Assembly (NCBI GenBank): GCA_017311185.1
Contig: JAESUZ010000119.1
Coordinates: 1-64,000 of the forward strand
Reading direction: 5' to 3'
Source of the DNA: Proteles cristata cristata
Taxonomy: Eukaryota; Chordata; Mammalia; Carnivora; Hyaenidae
Length of the DNA stretch: 64,000 nucleotides
Shown here: piece by piece, positions 23,268 to 36,150 of the stretch
How the letters are laid out: each line of letters starts with the position of its first letter
Position numbering within the stretch: the first letter of the stretch is position 1
Notes under the pieces: generated by a model
Databases searched by the model: none
What the model saw: the letters and a program-made list of their open reading frames with translations, nothing else
Told to the model about the DNA's origin: nothing
Made by a program: the position numbers and the translations under genes

Positions 23268-24330
23268 ATGAAAGGAACAGTAAGGGGAGAAACTTCTTTA
23301 GACAGGCTTACGGGCGAAAGCTTCTCAGAGGAAGGGAGACCTCCGAAGGATAGGAACAAACAGTCACGCAAAGAGCGGGGTTGCCGGCCGTGCTGGCAGG
23401 AGCATTCTGGACTGAGGGAACCCCATGCACCAAGGCTCTGAGGTGTGTTTAAGGAATGAAAGGAGCTCAGTGGACCCGGGACTTGGTAAGAGCAGGGGAG
23501 TGGCACTCAAAAAGGCTGGAGAGGTCAGCAGAGGCCAGATCATGCTGGCCATGGGAGGGAGTTTGGACTTTATCCTAAGTGCAATGATAAGCCTTGATAA
23601 GCTTCAAGCAAGGGAACACCAAGATCTGATTTTGCATTAAGAAAGCCACTCTGGCTGCTGAGTGGAATTGGACAGGGTCCAGTGGGCAAGCAGGGAGACC
23701 AGTGTAAGACTTTTGCCTCCCTGTGAGAGATGAAGGTGGTTTGGACCAGGTAATGGCAATGGGGCTAGAAAAGAGTAGAGGGACTCAGGGTGCGTGTTGA
23801 AGGTCGAGGGGACCAAGTGGGTAATGAGCTGGATGTGGATGCTGAGGGGCATGGAGGGATCAAGGTTCTGCTTTCAATAGCTGTGTAGATGATGGGAGTT
23901 GAGACTTTGATTTTGATCAGGTAGAGATTGATAGACTTGTGAAACGTACAAGTGGAGCTGGAGAAACATACAGATGGAGCTGTGGAGGGGACTGTTGGAT
24001 ATTTGAGGCTGGAGCCCAGGGGAATGCTTAGGACTGGAGGTGTAGATTTGGGAGTCATTAGCGTGGTGATGTTGCTTAAGACCTTGGGGATAGATGGAAC
24101 CCCCCCCCCCAGAGAGAGAGAGAGAGAGTCCAGAGGGGGCAGAGCTGAACCCAGAGGCACTCCAACAGATAGAGGAGGAGAAGCAGGCAGAGGCGGTTGA
24201 AAAGGGGTGAGAGGATTATTTGTATGCTGCCTGTCATCCCCAACAGAATGTTTTCGAGTTTGAGGAGGCTGGTAGACAGCACCTCTTCCCTTCTGCCTGA
24301 AGCCAGAATCAATCGAGAGAGACACACTTG
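23268..24330 (+). repeat. Old LINE-like repeat, copy E (part 2), longest copy
   Basis: Long ordered match to the family at 9930, such as GGCCAGATCATGCTGGCCAT, AAAGCCACTCTGGCTGCTGA and TTTGGGAGTCATTAGCGTGG. The 186-residue antisense frame here (24325-23765) is a shadow of the repeat. Confidence 0.6.
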
Positions 24331-25200
24331 AAAGTCAGACAGGAGAAAAGAATGTTGCCTTTATCAAGCATAAAGCAGCCATCTCCATATGGAAACATGA
24401 AATGGTCTCGAGTGGGCACAGAGCCCGTGTCTGACTTGGTCTGTGCCTATCCGAGCCCCTGGCACACAGTAGGTACCAGTGTTTGTCGAACGAAGGGATC
24501 CAGATGGCAAGATTGAAACAATCTTCCCAGGCCATCTGAGCAGCCTCTGGGGAGCTTGAAATTACCCACGCACACGTTATATCCCCAGACCAATTTTGTC
24601 AACATTTCTGGGGATACGGTTAAGGCATCAGGTCACATGAAACTCTTGCCAGGTGACTCCAGTGTGCAGCCAAGTATAAGAACTGTTGCTCTGGTCCAAT
24701 TTCTCATTTTACAGTTGGGGACACTGAGACTTGGAGCAGGAGGGTCATCTGTAACATTAGGGCACTCATTCTGGCCCTGGTGCTGGCCGTGTGAGTAGCT
24801 GGGACACGCCAGTTTCTCTCTGTGGGCTTGCGGGCCCTCCTCTGAGAGTGAGAAGGTCAGGACAGCCCCATCCAACCCTAATGGGATGTTACTCTATCTT
24901 CTTATCCCCCATGTGACAGAATCCACTGGGACGTGGCTTGTGCCTCGAGATGCAGCAACACGATGATTAAGTTAGTTTCGTGTTTAAAAAGTCTGGGCCC
25001 TGGATTGCGATAGACAGCACAGAAGAGATGTCGGGGACAGTTCAGCAGCCACAGAGCCACTCTCTGGTAGAGAATTTGTCCTGTTTTCTCTTAGGCGGCG
25101 GCGGCAGGAAGCCCACCAGCGGGCCAAGAGCAAAACAGCAGAGGAGCCCAGCTGAGGAAGGCTTGTCCAATGGGTGGGGGCCACCCTTTTTTTCACGTTC
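24330..25200. other. Intergenic, mostly unassigned, small MIR piece
   Basis: CATTTTACAGTTGGGGACAC at 24705-24724 is a reverse MIR core fragment. The rest is not recognised. Confidence 0.45.
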
Positions 25201-25217
25201 CTCCTCTTCCAGTTCTT

Positions 25218-25436
25218 TTTTTTTTTTTATGTTTTTTATTTATTTCTAGGAGAGAGAGAGAGAGAGACAGCGTGAGCAGGGAGGGTCAGAGAGAGTCACA
25301 GACTGAAACAGGCTCCAGGCTCTGAGCTGGCAGTCAGCACAGAGCCCGACATGGGGCTCGAACCCATGAACCGTGAGATCATGACCTAAGCGAAAGTCGG
25401 ACGCTTAACCGACTAAGCCACCCAGGCGCCCCGCTT
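25218..25436 (-). mobile_element. SINEC_Fc-type SINE, young subfamily, antisense
   Basis: Flanked by CTCTTCCAGTTCTT (25204-25217 and 25437-25450). Carries the ACCTAAGCGAAAGTCGGACG diagnostic. Confidence 0.95.
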
Positions 25437-25737
25437 CTCTTCCAGTTCTTGTTTTCCTTTGTCCCATCCCCTCCAGCTTAGCTCTTTCATTCCCTTCCTG
25501 TGCTCTCCAGTTACCCGTATCAGACACGAGTCTTCCAAAGGTAAGCCTATCCCCTCCGCCTATCCAAGATGTCCTCCACGCAACCCACCCACGTCTCTCC
25601 CGTCAGTTTGGTGACTCAGAGCTTAGAAGCGTGTTGTTCGTGAAACGAGAAAGGCTGGGAAATAAGGCTATAGGTGATTCCTGGCTTTACAAAATTACAT
25701 GGGGGTGTTGTGGCACTGAGCCATGGGTTGATTTTTA

Positions 25738-25845
25738 TAATTTTTTAATGGTAGGTTCTATGCCCAACGTGGGGCTTGAGCTCACAACCCTAAGATTCAG
25801 TTGGTAAATCAGCTTTACCAACTGAAGCAGCCAGGTGCCACACCA
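25738..25845 (-). mobile_element. Short old carnivoran SINE, antisense
   Basis: TTTTTTAATGGTAGGTTCTA to GCAGCCAGGTGCCA. Same short type as at 4758. Confidence 0.75.
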
Positions 25846-25874
25846 TGGTTGGTTTTTAAAGGTGAATATTTCTT

Positions 25875-25995
25875 GGGGCGCCTGCTCAGTCGGTAAAGCA
25901 TCTGACTCTTGATTTCAGATCAGGTCATGATCTCATGGTTGCTGAGCCTGAACCCTGAGATGGGCTCTGTGCTGACAGGGCAGAACTGCTTGTGA

Positions 25996-26035
<40 letters not shown>

Positions 26036-26085
26036 CTTCCTCCACCCCTCCATCTCAAAATAAACAAATTAATTAATTAAAAAAT
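25875..26085 (+). mobile_element. SINEC_Fc-type SINE
   Basis: Flanked by AAAGGTGAATATTTCTT (25858-25874) and AAAGGTGGATATTTCTT (26086-26102), one mismatch. Starts GGGGCGCCTGCTCAGTCGG with a small deletion. Confidence 0.95.
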
Positions 26086-26254
26086 AAAGGTGGATATTTC
26101 TTCAGCAACTTGATAAGGACTCAGGATGAGTATGAATAGAATCTGGAGGCTGGAAGAGAAACTGAGGCCTAGTACAATGAGGTAATATGTGAAAGTCTCA
26201 TGGCTAGAGGGCCCTTCTTGGCCTGGATACTTACTGAGCCCTGGGCTTAGAAAT

Positions 26255-26400
26255 GATCCTGGGTAATCATTTTGTTTTTGCAAGTGGGAAAACAGGTCTG
26301 GCAATGCTGATGACTTGCTCAATGTCACACAGTTTGTTAAACAAAGACTAGGACTATACCTAAGACTCCTGACTCCTCTTCCTAGAACACCTCAGCCACC
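26255..26400 (-). repeat. MIR, antisense
   Basis: CAAGTGGGAAAACAGGTCTG, CTTGCTCAATGTCACACAG and AAGACTAGGACTATACC are in reverse MIR order. Confidence 0.65.
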
Positions 26401-26421
26401 CTGGTCTTCCCCAAAAAGACC

Positions 26422-26523
26422 TTTAGGGACTAGTTTCCATATATATATGAATTTTTATATATGAAATTAAAGTTTAGGGACTAGTTTCCGTATATATATG
26501 AATTTATATATATGAAATTAAAG
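26422..26523. repeat. Tandem duplication, 51-bp unit, two copies
   Basis: Unit 1 is 26422-26472 and unit 2 is 26473-26523, both starting TTTAGGGACTAGTTTCC. They differ at only a few positions and are AT-rich with TATATATA. Confidence 0.93.
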
Positions 26524-26529
26524 TTTAAT

Positions 26530-26737
26530 GGGGCGCCTGGGTGGCCAGTTAGTTAAGCCTCTGACTTCAGCTTAGGTCATGATTTCGCAGTGTGTGAGTT
26601 CGGGCCCCGCGTCAGGCCTGTGCTGACTGCTCAGAGCCTGGAGCCTGCTTCAGATTCTGTATCTCCCTCCCTCTCTCACCAACCCCCCACCTTTCTCTCA
26701 GGAATAAATAAAACATTAAAAAAAAATTTTTTTAAAA
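26530..26737 (+). mobile_element. SINEC_Fc-type SINE, first arm of inverted pair
   Basis: Starts GGGGCGCCTGGGTGGCCAGT and ends in AATAAATAAAACATTAAAAA. Confidence 0.92.
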
Positions 26738-26816
26738 CCCCATGAACCATGAGATCATGACCTGAGCTGAAATCAAGAGCTGGAGACTCAACTGACTGAG
26801 CCATCCAGGCGCCCCT
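26738..26816 (-). mobile_element. SINEC_Fc-type SINE head fragment, second arm
   Basis: Antisense head only, ACCATGAGATCATGACCTGA to GCCATCCAGGCGCCCC, directly after the plus-strand copy. Confidence 0.9.
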
Positions 26817-26829
26817 AGTTTATTTTCAT

Positions 26830-27380
26830 AGATAGTGAGGCTGTGGTAAGGATTCTGAAGAGGAAATGTCAAAAAGAATAGACAAAGGATCAAAGCAGAG
26901 AGGTCACAAACCTCAGTGTTCCTTGGGGATTTTCCTTTCTGTGACACCTCCCCAGCTGGCCCTTCCCCCTCCCTCACATGGCCTTTCTATGGGCGGCCTC
27001 CGGAGTGTGGCTCTGGGCCTTTGCTTGGCCTCCTCTGTCCCCACCCTCCTGGGGCACACGTCCGCTCACATCGCTTCAGCTCCTGCAATGCGCAGACGGC
27101 ACCTGCATCTGGTGCTCTAGCCCTGGACTTCACGCTGCTTTCCACAGCTGGTTCTGGGATATTTCCACATGTAAATATGTTGAGCTCAGCTGGAAAGCAA
27201 ATTTGGAATTAATATTCCCTCTGAAAATCTGTGGTCTGTTCCTACACCCGTTTCCTTGGGCGCGTCCATGGTCTCCCAGTCCTCCGGACTCCAAGCTGTC
27301 CTGTGACTAGAGGCTGGGGGCAGGGAGGCGGGAATGGGGGACTCGATGTTCAATGGGTCCCGAGTTTCAGTCCAGCATGA
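26830..27380. other. Intergenic, nothing recognised
   Basis: Overlapping open frames of about 100 residues at 26866-27310 in different frames; none resembles a known protein. Confidence 0.45.
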
Positions 27381-27387
27381 TGAGAAA

Positions 27388-27530
27388 GCTCCGGAGATGG
27401 ATGGCGGTGATGGTTGCACAACTATATATGAACGTACCTAATGTCACTGCGCTGTAAATGTAAAAATGGTTGCAATGGTAAATTTTATATAATCTGCATT
27501 TCACCACAATAAAAACAACAGAGCCAAACA
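27388..27530 (+). mobile_element. L1M 3' end fragment
   Basis: GATGGTTGCACAACTATATA and CATTTCACCACAATAAAAAC are the L1M terminal text. Confidence 0.7.
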
Positions 27531-27540
27531 AAAATCTTTC

Positions 27541-27755
27541 TTTAAATTTTTTAAAAATTTTATTGATTTATTTTGAAAGAGACAGAGAGAGTGAGGGGGG
27601 AGGGGCAGAGACAGAGAGGGAGAGAGAGAATCCCAAGGAGACTCCATGCCCAGCAGAGAGCCCGAGGTGGGGCTCGAACCCATGAACCACGAGATGGTGA
27701 CCTGAGCGGAAATCAAGGGTCAGACACTCAACTGACTGAGCCACTCAGACGCCCC
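27541..27755 (-). mobile_element. SINEC_Fc-type SINE, antisense
   Basis: TTTATTGATTTATTTTGAAA to GCCACTCAGACGCCCC. Confidence 0.92.
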
Positions 27756-27989
27756 AAAACAAAACTCTTCGAAGCCCTCCTTGACTCGTGGCTACCTCGG
27801 TCTCTCCTCCCCAGTTCACTCTGTTAAAGGTCGTGCTTAGTTTTCACTCCACGGAGGTTCTGCAAACGTTCATATGCTCCAGCATCACCAGGAGCAACCA
27901 ATTCCCGAGTCCCATTCCCTTTTTTAGTCTGGGAGCGGGGCCTGGAATCTGCCTTTAAACAAACTTCCCCACATAGCTCATGGGGGTGG

Positions 27990-28300
27990 GCTGCGGACCG
28001 TACTTGGACAGACACTCCCTTGCAGCGTCTTTCATTTTGTCCCTTTTTTTCCTCTCCACGACCCCTGTCCCTGCCCCGGCTGGCCCTCATCACCTCACAC
28101 CTGGATTACGGCAACAGCTGGCCTGCCTTTGGCTAGCCTTTCTCTGCTCGAGCCTCCCCAGCTGCCAGCACCCATCTTCTGCAAATATCTTTGGCATCAC
28201 ATCACTTCCCTGCTGAGTAGCCTACCATGGCTCCCTCAGCCCAATTAGGTCCTATCTCAATTCATTTGCCCAGGAGCCAGCCAAGTTGCCCTCCCATCCG
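27990..28300. repeat. Old degraded repeat, same unassigned family as 640
   Basis: ACACCTGGATTACGGCAACA, CATCACTTCCCTGCTGAGTA and CTACCATGGCTCCCTCAGC match common ancient mammalian repeat text. Confidence 0.4.
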
Positions 28301-28449
28301 CCCTCTTTCCTCGTTCCCTGTTCGCTCCCGTCCCTGCAGGCTTTTTAATCTTATGTGAGCCCCTCTGCTAGTTTGGGGTGGTCTCCTTTCTACCCGCCCC
28401 TGAAACACTTGTGCTTACACAGAAGGAATTATAAAAGCTGTTGAGATTC

Positions 28450-28660
28450 GGGGCACCTGGGTGACTAAGTTGGTTAAATGACCGGCTCTTAGTTTCGGCT
28501 CGGTCACGATCTTGGGGTTTGTGAGTTCAAGCCCCACGTTGGGCTCTGTGCTGACAGTGAGGAGCTTATGGGATTCTCTCTCTCTCTCTGCCCCTCCCCT
28601 GCTTGTGCTCATTTCCTCTCTCTCTCTCTCTCTCAAAATAAATGTTAAAAAAAAAAAAAA
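28450..28660 (+). mobile_element. SINEC_Fc-type SINE, first of tandem pair
   Basis: Starts GGGGCACCTGGGTGACTAAG and ends in a 17-base A tract. Confidence 0.93.
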
Positions 28661-28668
28661 AACTGAAA

Positions 28669-28878
28669 GGGCGCCTGGGTGGCTCAGTCGGTTAAGTGTC
28701 CGACTTGGGCTCGGGTCATGATCTCACCGTTCATGAGTTCAAGCCCCGCGTCGGGCTCTGTGCTGATAAGTTGGAGCCTGGAGCCTGCCTCGGATTCTGT
28801 ATCTCCCCCTCTCTCTGCCCTTCCCCTGCTCGTGCTCTCTCTGTCTCTCAAAAATGAATAAACATTTAAAAAACTGAA
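28669..28878 (+). mobile_element. SINEC_Fc-type SINE, second of tandem pair
   Basis: Starts GGGCGCCTGGGTGGCTCAGT. Flanked by AACTGAAA on both sides, showing it landed next to the first SINE's A tail. Confidence 0.93.
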
Positions 28879-28929
28879 AAGACCTGTTGAGATCCTCTGT
28901 CCACATTCTCAATGTGTCTGTCTCCCCTC

Positions 28930-29165
28930 CCCACCAGCGCTGGCTCTGCCATTCACTAGCTACGTGACACGGGGCAAGCAGCTTCACCTTTCCATGCCTC
29001 AACTTAACATCATGTTCTCATCTGCAGAATGGGGGATCTTAACAGTCCACCGTCATAGGTTTGTGGAAAGGATCAAAAGAGGCAATGGATGTAAAAGGGC
29101 TTAGAACAGTGTCAGCCACAAAGAAAATGCCATGTAAGTGTTAGCTATTATTACTAATTATTCTT
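28930..29165 (+). repeat. MIR, nearly complete
   Basis: TGGCTCTGCCATTCACTAGC, GTGACACGGGGCAAGCAGCT, then ATGTAAAAGGGCTTAGAACA and TGTTAGCTATTATTACT, the full MIR order. Confidence 0.85.
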
Positions 29166-29169
29166 ATGA

Positions 29170-29838
29170 TGACCCTTCCAGCCAGCTTCTCCCTGGAAAC
29201 CACTTTTGCTTGGAAGGGCTAACGGAGGGAGTTCACTATCAAACCCTGCCTGATCTAGCAGAGGTGGTTAAATATTAAGTATTTGGGTTCCAGTGAGCTT
29301 CTCTGCCTCAGACAACCTGAGGACTGGGCTGTCTACAAATCTTTAATTACGTTCATTAATTTCTAACCAACTAGGAGGAGAGGGGGTGAGATTTGAAAGC
29401 AAGATTGTTCCAGCATACGTACGATGATGTTAGGACAACTTCAAAATACCCTAAAGGGACGGTGGGTTGGGTGCCTTCTTTCCGATTATCTTTCTAGAAT
29501 CGTCCCTACACTCCAGGTCCCAAATGCCCAGCTTCCTGATCTGCTTGCTCCTCGGGTTCCTTCTGGGAGCCCAACCGGGAAAGCCTTTCTCGGTGGTAGT
29601 TCCCAGCCTGAGAGCTTTGCACCTTGTACCCCAGTAGGCCTTGTCCGTAAATAATCTACTGCCCACATTTCAGTTCTACTTTTCAAATCCACCTCAATGT
29701 TTTTGTGGTAAATACAATGAAATCCTTTACGAGCGTTACTGAATTCACAGTCACTGTCATTAAGTGTTCTCTCTCACTCTCTCAATGAATACTAAAAGTT
29801 CAACTACTGTTGGGTTGAGGGAAGTCTGAGAATATTTA
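29170..29838. other. Intergenic, nothing recognised
   Basis: No repeat family or gene assigned. Confidence 0.45.
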
Positions 29839-29848
29839 TGACATTTTA

Positions 29849-30090
29849 TTGATTTATTTTTAATTTAAGTTTATTTTGAGCATCAGCAAGAGAGAGAGAG
29901 AGAAAGAGAGCGAGCGAGCACGAGAAAGTGGGGTAGGGGCAGAGAGAGGGAGAGAGTCGAGAATCCCAAGCAGGCTCCACACTGTCAGCATAGAGCCCGA
30001 CGTGGGGCCCAAACCCGTGAACCGTGAGATCATGACCTGAGCCGAAATCACGAGTTGGTCGCTCAACCGACTGAGCCACCCAGGCGCCCC
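29849..30090 (-). mobile_element. SINEC_Fc-type SINE, antisense
   Basis: Flanked by TGACATTTTA (29839-29848 and 30091-30100). Ends GCCACCCAGGCGCCCC. Confidence 0.94.
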
Positions 30091-30100
30091 TGACATTTTA

Positions 30101-32207
30101 AAAGAGCCCTTTGTTCTCACACAAGCTGGGAACCACTGCCCCGTGGGGTACGTGGGAGCTGTGGGGAGTAGCATCGAGCCCTCTGGCTCTCAGTTTTCCT
30201 GCCTGGCAAATGGAGTAAATCATAACTGCCCCTTTCTGTAAGATTAAAGAAACAGAAGGTTCCGCAGTCGTGAGGAGGTGCGCAGAGCGGCGTGCTTGTG
30301 ATTGTCATCGATGTTCTGGGGAGGGCTGCCGCGAGGATCTGATGAGATAAGAGATAGAAGGTTCTGGGAGAGGAGGCGAGTCCGGGCAGGGGAGCACCAG
30401 CGGTGCTGTTTCTCTTGTTCTTTCCCTCGTTCTGGGTCCAGAACCCCAAAGCCCGTGAAGGGCTTTCCGGGAGCAGTGTGTTCCTTGGCCGCTCCCCGCC
30501 CCGCTCCCCACCCTGCCTTGGTTTTCTGTGGAGCAACAACAAAGAGCTGCTCCTGTATGTGACTAACAAACAGCCGCAAAGTTCCTCTTATCTAGTCTAG
30601 CAACCACTGTGGCCTCAGAAGTTGTAGTGTTTGTCTCTGTTTGGTTGGAGTTGCCTAGGAAACCAAGTTGTTCTCTCTTTCCCACTCTGTGACCGTGGGC
30701 CAGTTTTTCTTCCCCCTTTTCTTGCAGGGAAGGGCTGGATGACTGAGGAGGGCCGTGTGTTTGCTGAGCCATTTTCTGGGTTTCTCTTTTGCAACTGTGG
30801 GTTCTTGTTTGGCTGGAGAGTGGGTGTGGGAAGTCTACAGATGAACGGAAGAGTCGAAAAGTCCCTGAAGGCTTCTTGAAGGGGGCGGGGGGCAGGGCTT
30901 GGGACCTAGTAGGAGCTGGGGAGAGCCGTGTTTGGGTCATGGTGGCTGCCCGGTCCAAAATGTGTTCTAGCAGCTGTGAAGTGTGCGTGCGGTGATCAAC
31001 TCAGCAGGTGTACACAAGGAACTTGGCATCAGGAGCAGAGAGGTTAGAAGCAGGTGGGGAAACTGGGATTCGAGAGGCCAGCCAGGCAGGGGCTGTTAAG
31101 TTCTGAAGAAGAGTTCTGGCAATTGGAAAAGAAGAGGCCATCACGTATGACCACTGCAGTGACGGAACCCTCGCATTTTGAATATATTTGGGCCGTGATT
31201 GGCACAAGGGACTTGGGCGAAGACCTCTTGGTCCTTGAGGTTTGCGGTTCAGGAAAATCAGGGGGTTGCGTTAAATTTCAAGTGGCAAAGGCACAGGTGT
31301 AGATGCTAGCTGAAGCTGAGAGTGAACGGGATCATTCCCCGGGGTACACGGTGGGGCTCAGTACACAGCTCAGGGTCTCTGGTGGCTCCAGGGTCGGGTG
31401 TGGTGGAGGAGGCATGGAATAACTCATGGACAGAATCAGAGAAATGGCAAGACTCTGGATACCAGAGCCCTGGGGCCAGGGAAAGGGTGATGTGTGAGAA
31501 TGGACCCCACAGAGAGCCAGAGGAAGGCAGCAGAGTCAGGATCCTTCAACCTGGCCATGCGTGCACGGCTGGTCGGTTTCGGGGAGCCAATGTTCAGCGG
31601 TGACAGGTGCAAGGGCAGGGATCCCAAGCATCGTTCCTTAGAGGAGGGGATTCGGGTTTGGGCACTGCAAACGTTCTGTGCCCTTTTCTCACGAGGGTCC
31701 TCTTAGCTCCTTTGCCAAGGTTAAGGGTCTCATGTGGATTGGTGTCAAGGAGAAGGCACGAGGTAACCTGATGATGTTTTCAGGAGAGGGAAGAGGCCCG
31801 CTCGTGTTTATTTAGTTCCCTCCCGTGAACACCCTGCCCTTTTCTTTTGGGCCCTCTTGGGGTCCCCTTCCTCCCAAATCAGCCCCTTTAGTTGAGGTTG
31901 TGTGTTAGCGGTCACCTCGCAACTCACTCTGGAGCTGTCTTATGAAAGCCAGGAGTGGGACAATGGGGATAGATGTGGGGTTGAGTCCCTCAGTTTGCCA
32001 TAATAGCTGTATGGCTTTGGGCAAGTCCCTGACAATGTCACAGCCTCAGCCTCCTCACCCCGTACGATGGGGTGTTGACGGTTCTGCAAGGTCACTGGCC
32101 TGCCACTTAGGGGGTGCTTGTGAATGTTCAGCGAGTCAGAGAAACAGAGCCCCTAATCATGCCAGGGACACCCCTAGCATCTGCTCTATTTACACTCAGA
32201 TGTCAGG
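30101..32207. other. Downstream flank of TSC22D3, SINE-free
   Basis: About 2.1 kb with no feliform SINE. A weak MIR-like piece occurs at 31985-32090 (GCTGTATGGCTTTGGGCAAG). Open frames up to 150 residues show no known domain. Confidence 0.45.
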
Positions 32208-32242
32208 TTTATTTTTAGAAAAAAAAAGGAGCCAAGTTTATT
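32208..32242 (-). terminator. TSC22D3 polyadenylation signals
   Basis: Two AATAAA hexamers lie on the minus strand, at 32242-32237 and 32213-32208. The upstream one would place cleavage near 32215-32225; the second could serve a slightly longer end. The position fits the expected 3' UTR length. Confidence 0.7.
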
Positions 32243-32824
32243 GAAATTTCAAGCTACATTTGAAAAATCCAAATCCAAATCCTGGAGACATCTATCAGGA
32301 TAAGGTGTCAGAAACTGGAACGTGTGATCTGTCACAGAACCCCCTAGACACAAGCTCCCTGAGCACATCACCCAGGCTCCGTCGGATCAAAGCCATCCCC
32401 TCGTCCATCCCTTGTCCATGAGGGGACACCAGCAAGCCAGTCGTGCCGTTCACTCGCAAGTTTTCCACAAACATCAAAACAGAAGCTTCTCGATGACAAT
32501 GTGAAGTCCCAGCTGCTCTTCTCTGAACCCCATTCTATGTAGTCAGCACCAGCGAATGGTGGGTTTGGCATCCGGATGAGGACCTCGCGCGTCTTCGGCG
32601 GGGGTGGAGGGGCACATGGGGCAAAGGCTGCAGCGGCAAGGCATCCGTGGCCGCGTTCAGAGGCTGGCCCTCCTCCCTGCCTTTTCTCTTTAGTCGTACT
32701 TAACTTGAAGGACACACTGGATCGACTTGGTAAATGAACACAAAGAACTAGCCTTAAGAGATAAAGGGCCAGATGATACTCCCAAAGCCGGTTCCCAAAG
32801 CCGGTTAGGCCCTTCAACACACAG

Positions 32825-32871
<47 letters not shown>

Positions 32872-33557
32872 CATCACTACACTAAGATATAGATCTAGCC
32901 CTATGGGTATATATACGCATGTATGGCTATATAGAAAAACTATGCCAATACTAACCAAACAGAACTTTGTAAGCGGTCATCCCAAAGCTGTAATCCCACA
33001 CTGGGCCGTGCGCAAAGCCATGCATTAGACCATATGAACCAACAGAAGGCCGACTTGGCTCAATCTCTCCTGTCTGTTGTCCTGCCTTGGTGAGGCAGGG
33101 GAGACGAGAGAGGTTGCCTCTGCTCAGAACATGAGTGGCTTCTTCATAGGAACAGTTGACGTCAGGTGAAGCTGCTGAAGATGGCCATGGAAATGAAAAA
33201 CAGACCCCTTATGCTTTCTGGAGTAAACTGGCGTCACATCTTACACTACCTTTCTCCTTTGCCAGTTGTGGCTAAGTTGCCCAGGCCCCAGGAGCCCCCA
33301 GGGCACGATGGCATTAGAGGCTCATTGGCTGGGGGTGACGTGGCCCCACGCAACGCAGCCTCCAGAGACCTGCTCTTTGTCAGGGGTCTGTCACTGGAGT
33401 GGACCCAGGTGGCCATGTCCTTAGGACATCTCTTGGCACCAGCTATGCTAGGTGTAAAGTTCTCCACGTGAGATGACGCTTGGGGAACCAAAAACAAACC
33501 AGAAAGAACTAGGTAGAACAAGTTTAGTGGCTCTGCCCACCCTGAGGACAGAGCCAC
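32215..33557 (-). other. TSC22D3: TSC22D3 3' UTR
   Basis: This is about 1.34 kb between the TAA stop and the poly(A) signals near 32.24 kb, close to the long 3' UTR known for GILZ mRNAs. It has no feliform SINE or L1. It carries a (TG)n tract at 32826-32869, which reads (CA)n in the mRNA. The 3' limit is inferred from the signal and is good to a few tens of bases. Confidence 0.8.
32826..32869. repeat. (TG)n microsatellite in TSC22D3 3' UTR
   Basis: An uninterrupted (TG) tract of about 22 units, followed by TATACAT. In the mRNA it reads as a (CA)n element, a type of sequence bound by hnRNP L. Confidence 0.95.
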
Positions 33558-35995
<2,438 letters not shown>

Positions 35996-36150
35996 GGAGA
36001 TATTTCGGCTCCTGCTTCTTTATATAGGAGGAGCCGGCTGCGTCACATGGCGTCAGGGGCCATGCAAATGAGTCCTGTACCGGGCTTTGTGGTCCAGTTA
36101 AACCACATCCCCTCCCTGAACCTTAAGCTAGGACTGTAAACAGTTCAGCA
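35996..36150 (-). promoter_or_regulatory. TSC22D3 short-isoform core promoter
   Basis: On the minus strand a TATATAAA box sits at 36026-36019. Just upstream are two TGACG half-CRE motifs (36045-36041 and 36055-36051) exactly 10 bp apart, an octamer ATGCAAAT on the plus strand at 36062-36069, and a forkhead-type GTAAACA on the plus strand at 36136-36142. Forkhead (FOXO3), cAMP and glucocorticoid control of GILZ are known in other mammals. Which of these sites is used here is inference. I found no full palindromic GRE nearby by eye. Confidence 0.75.
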
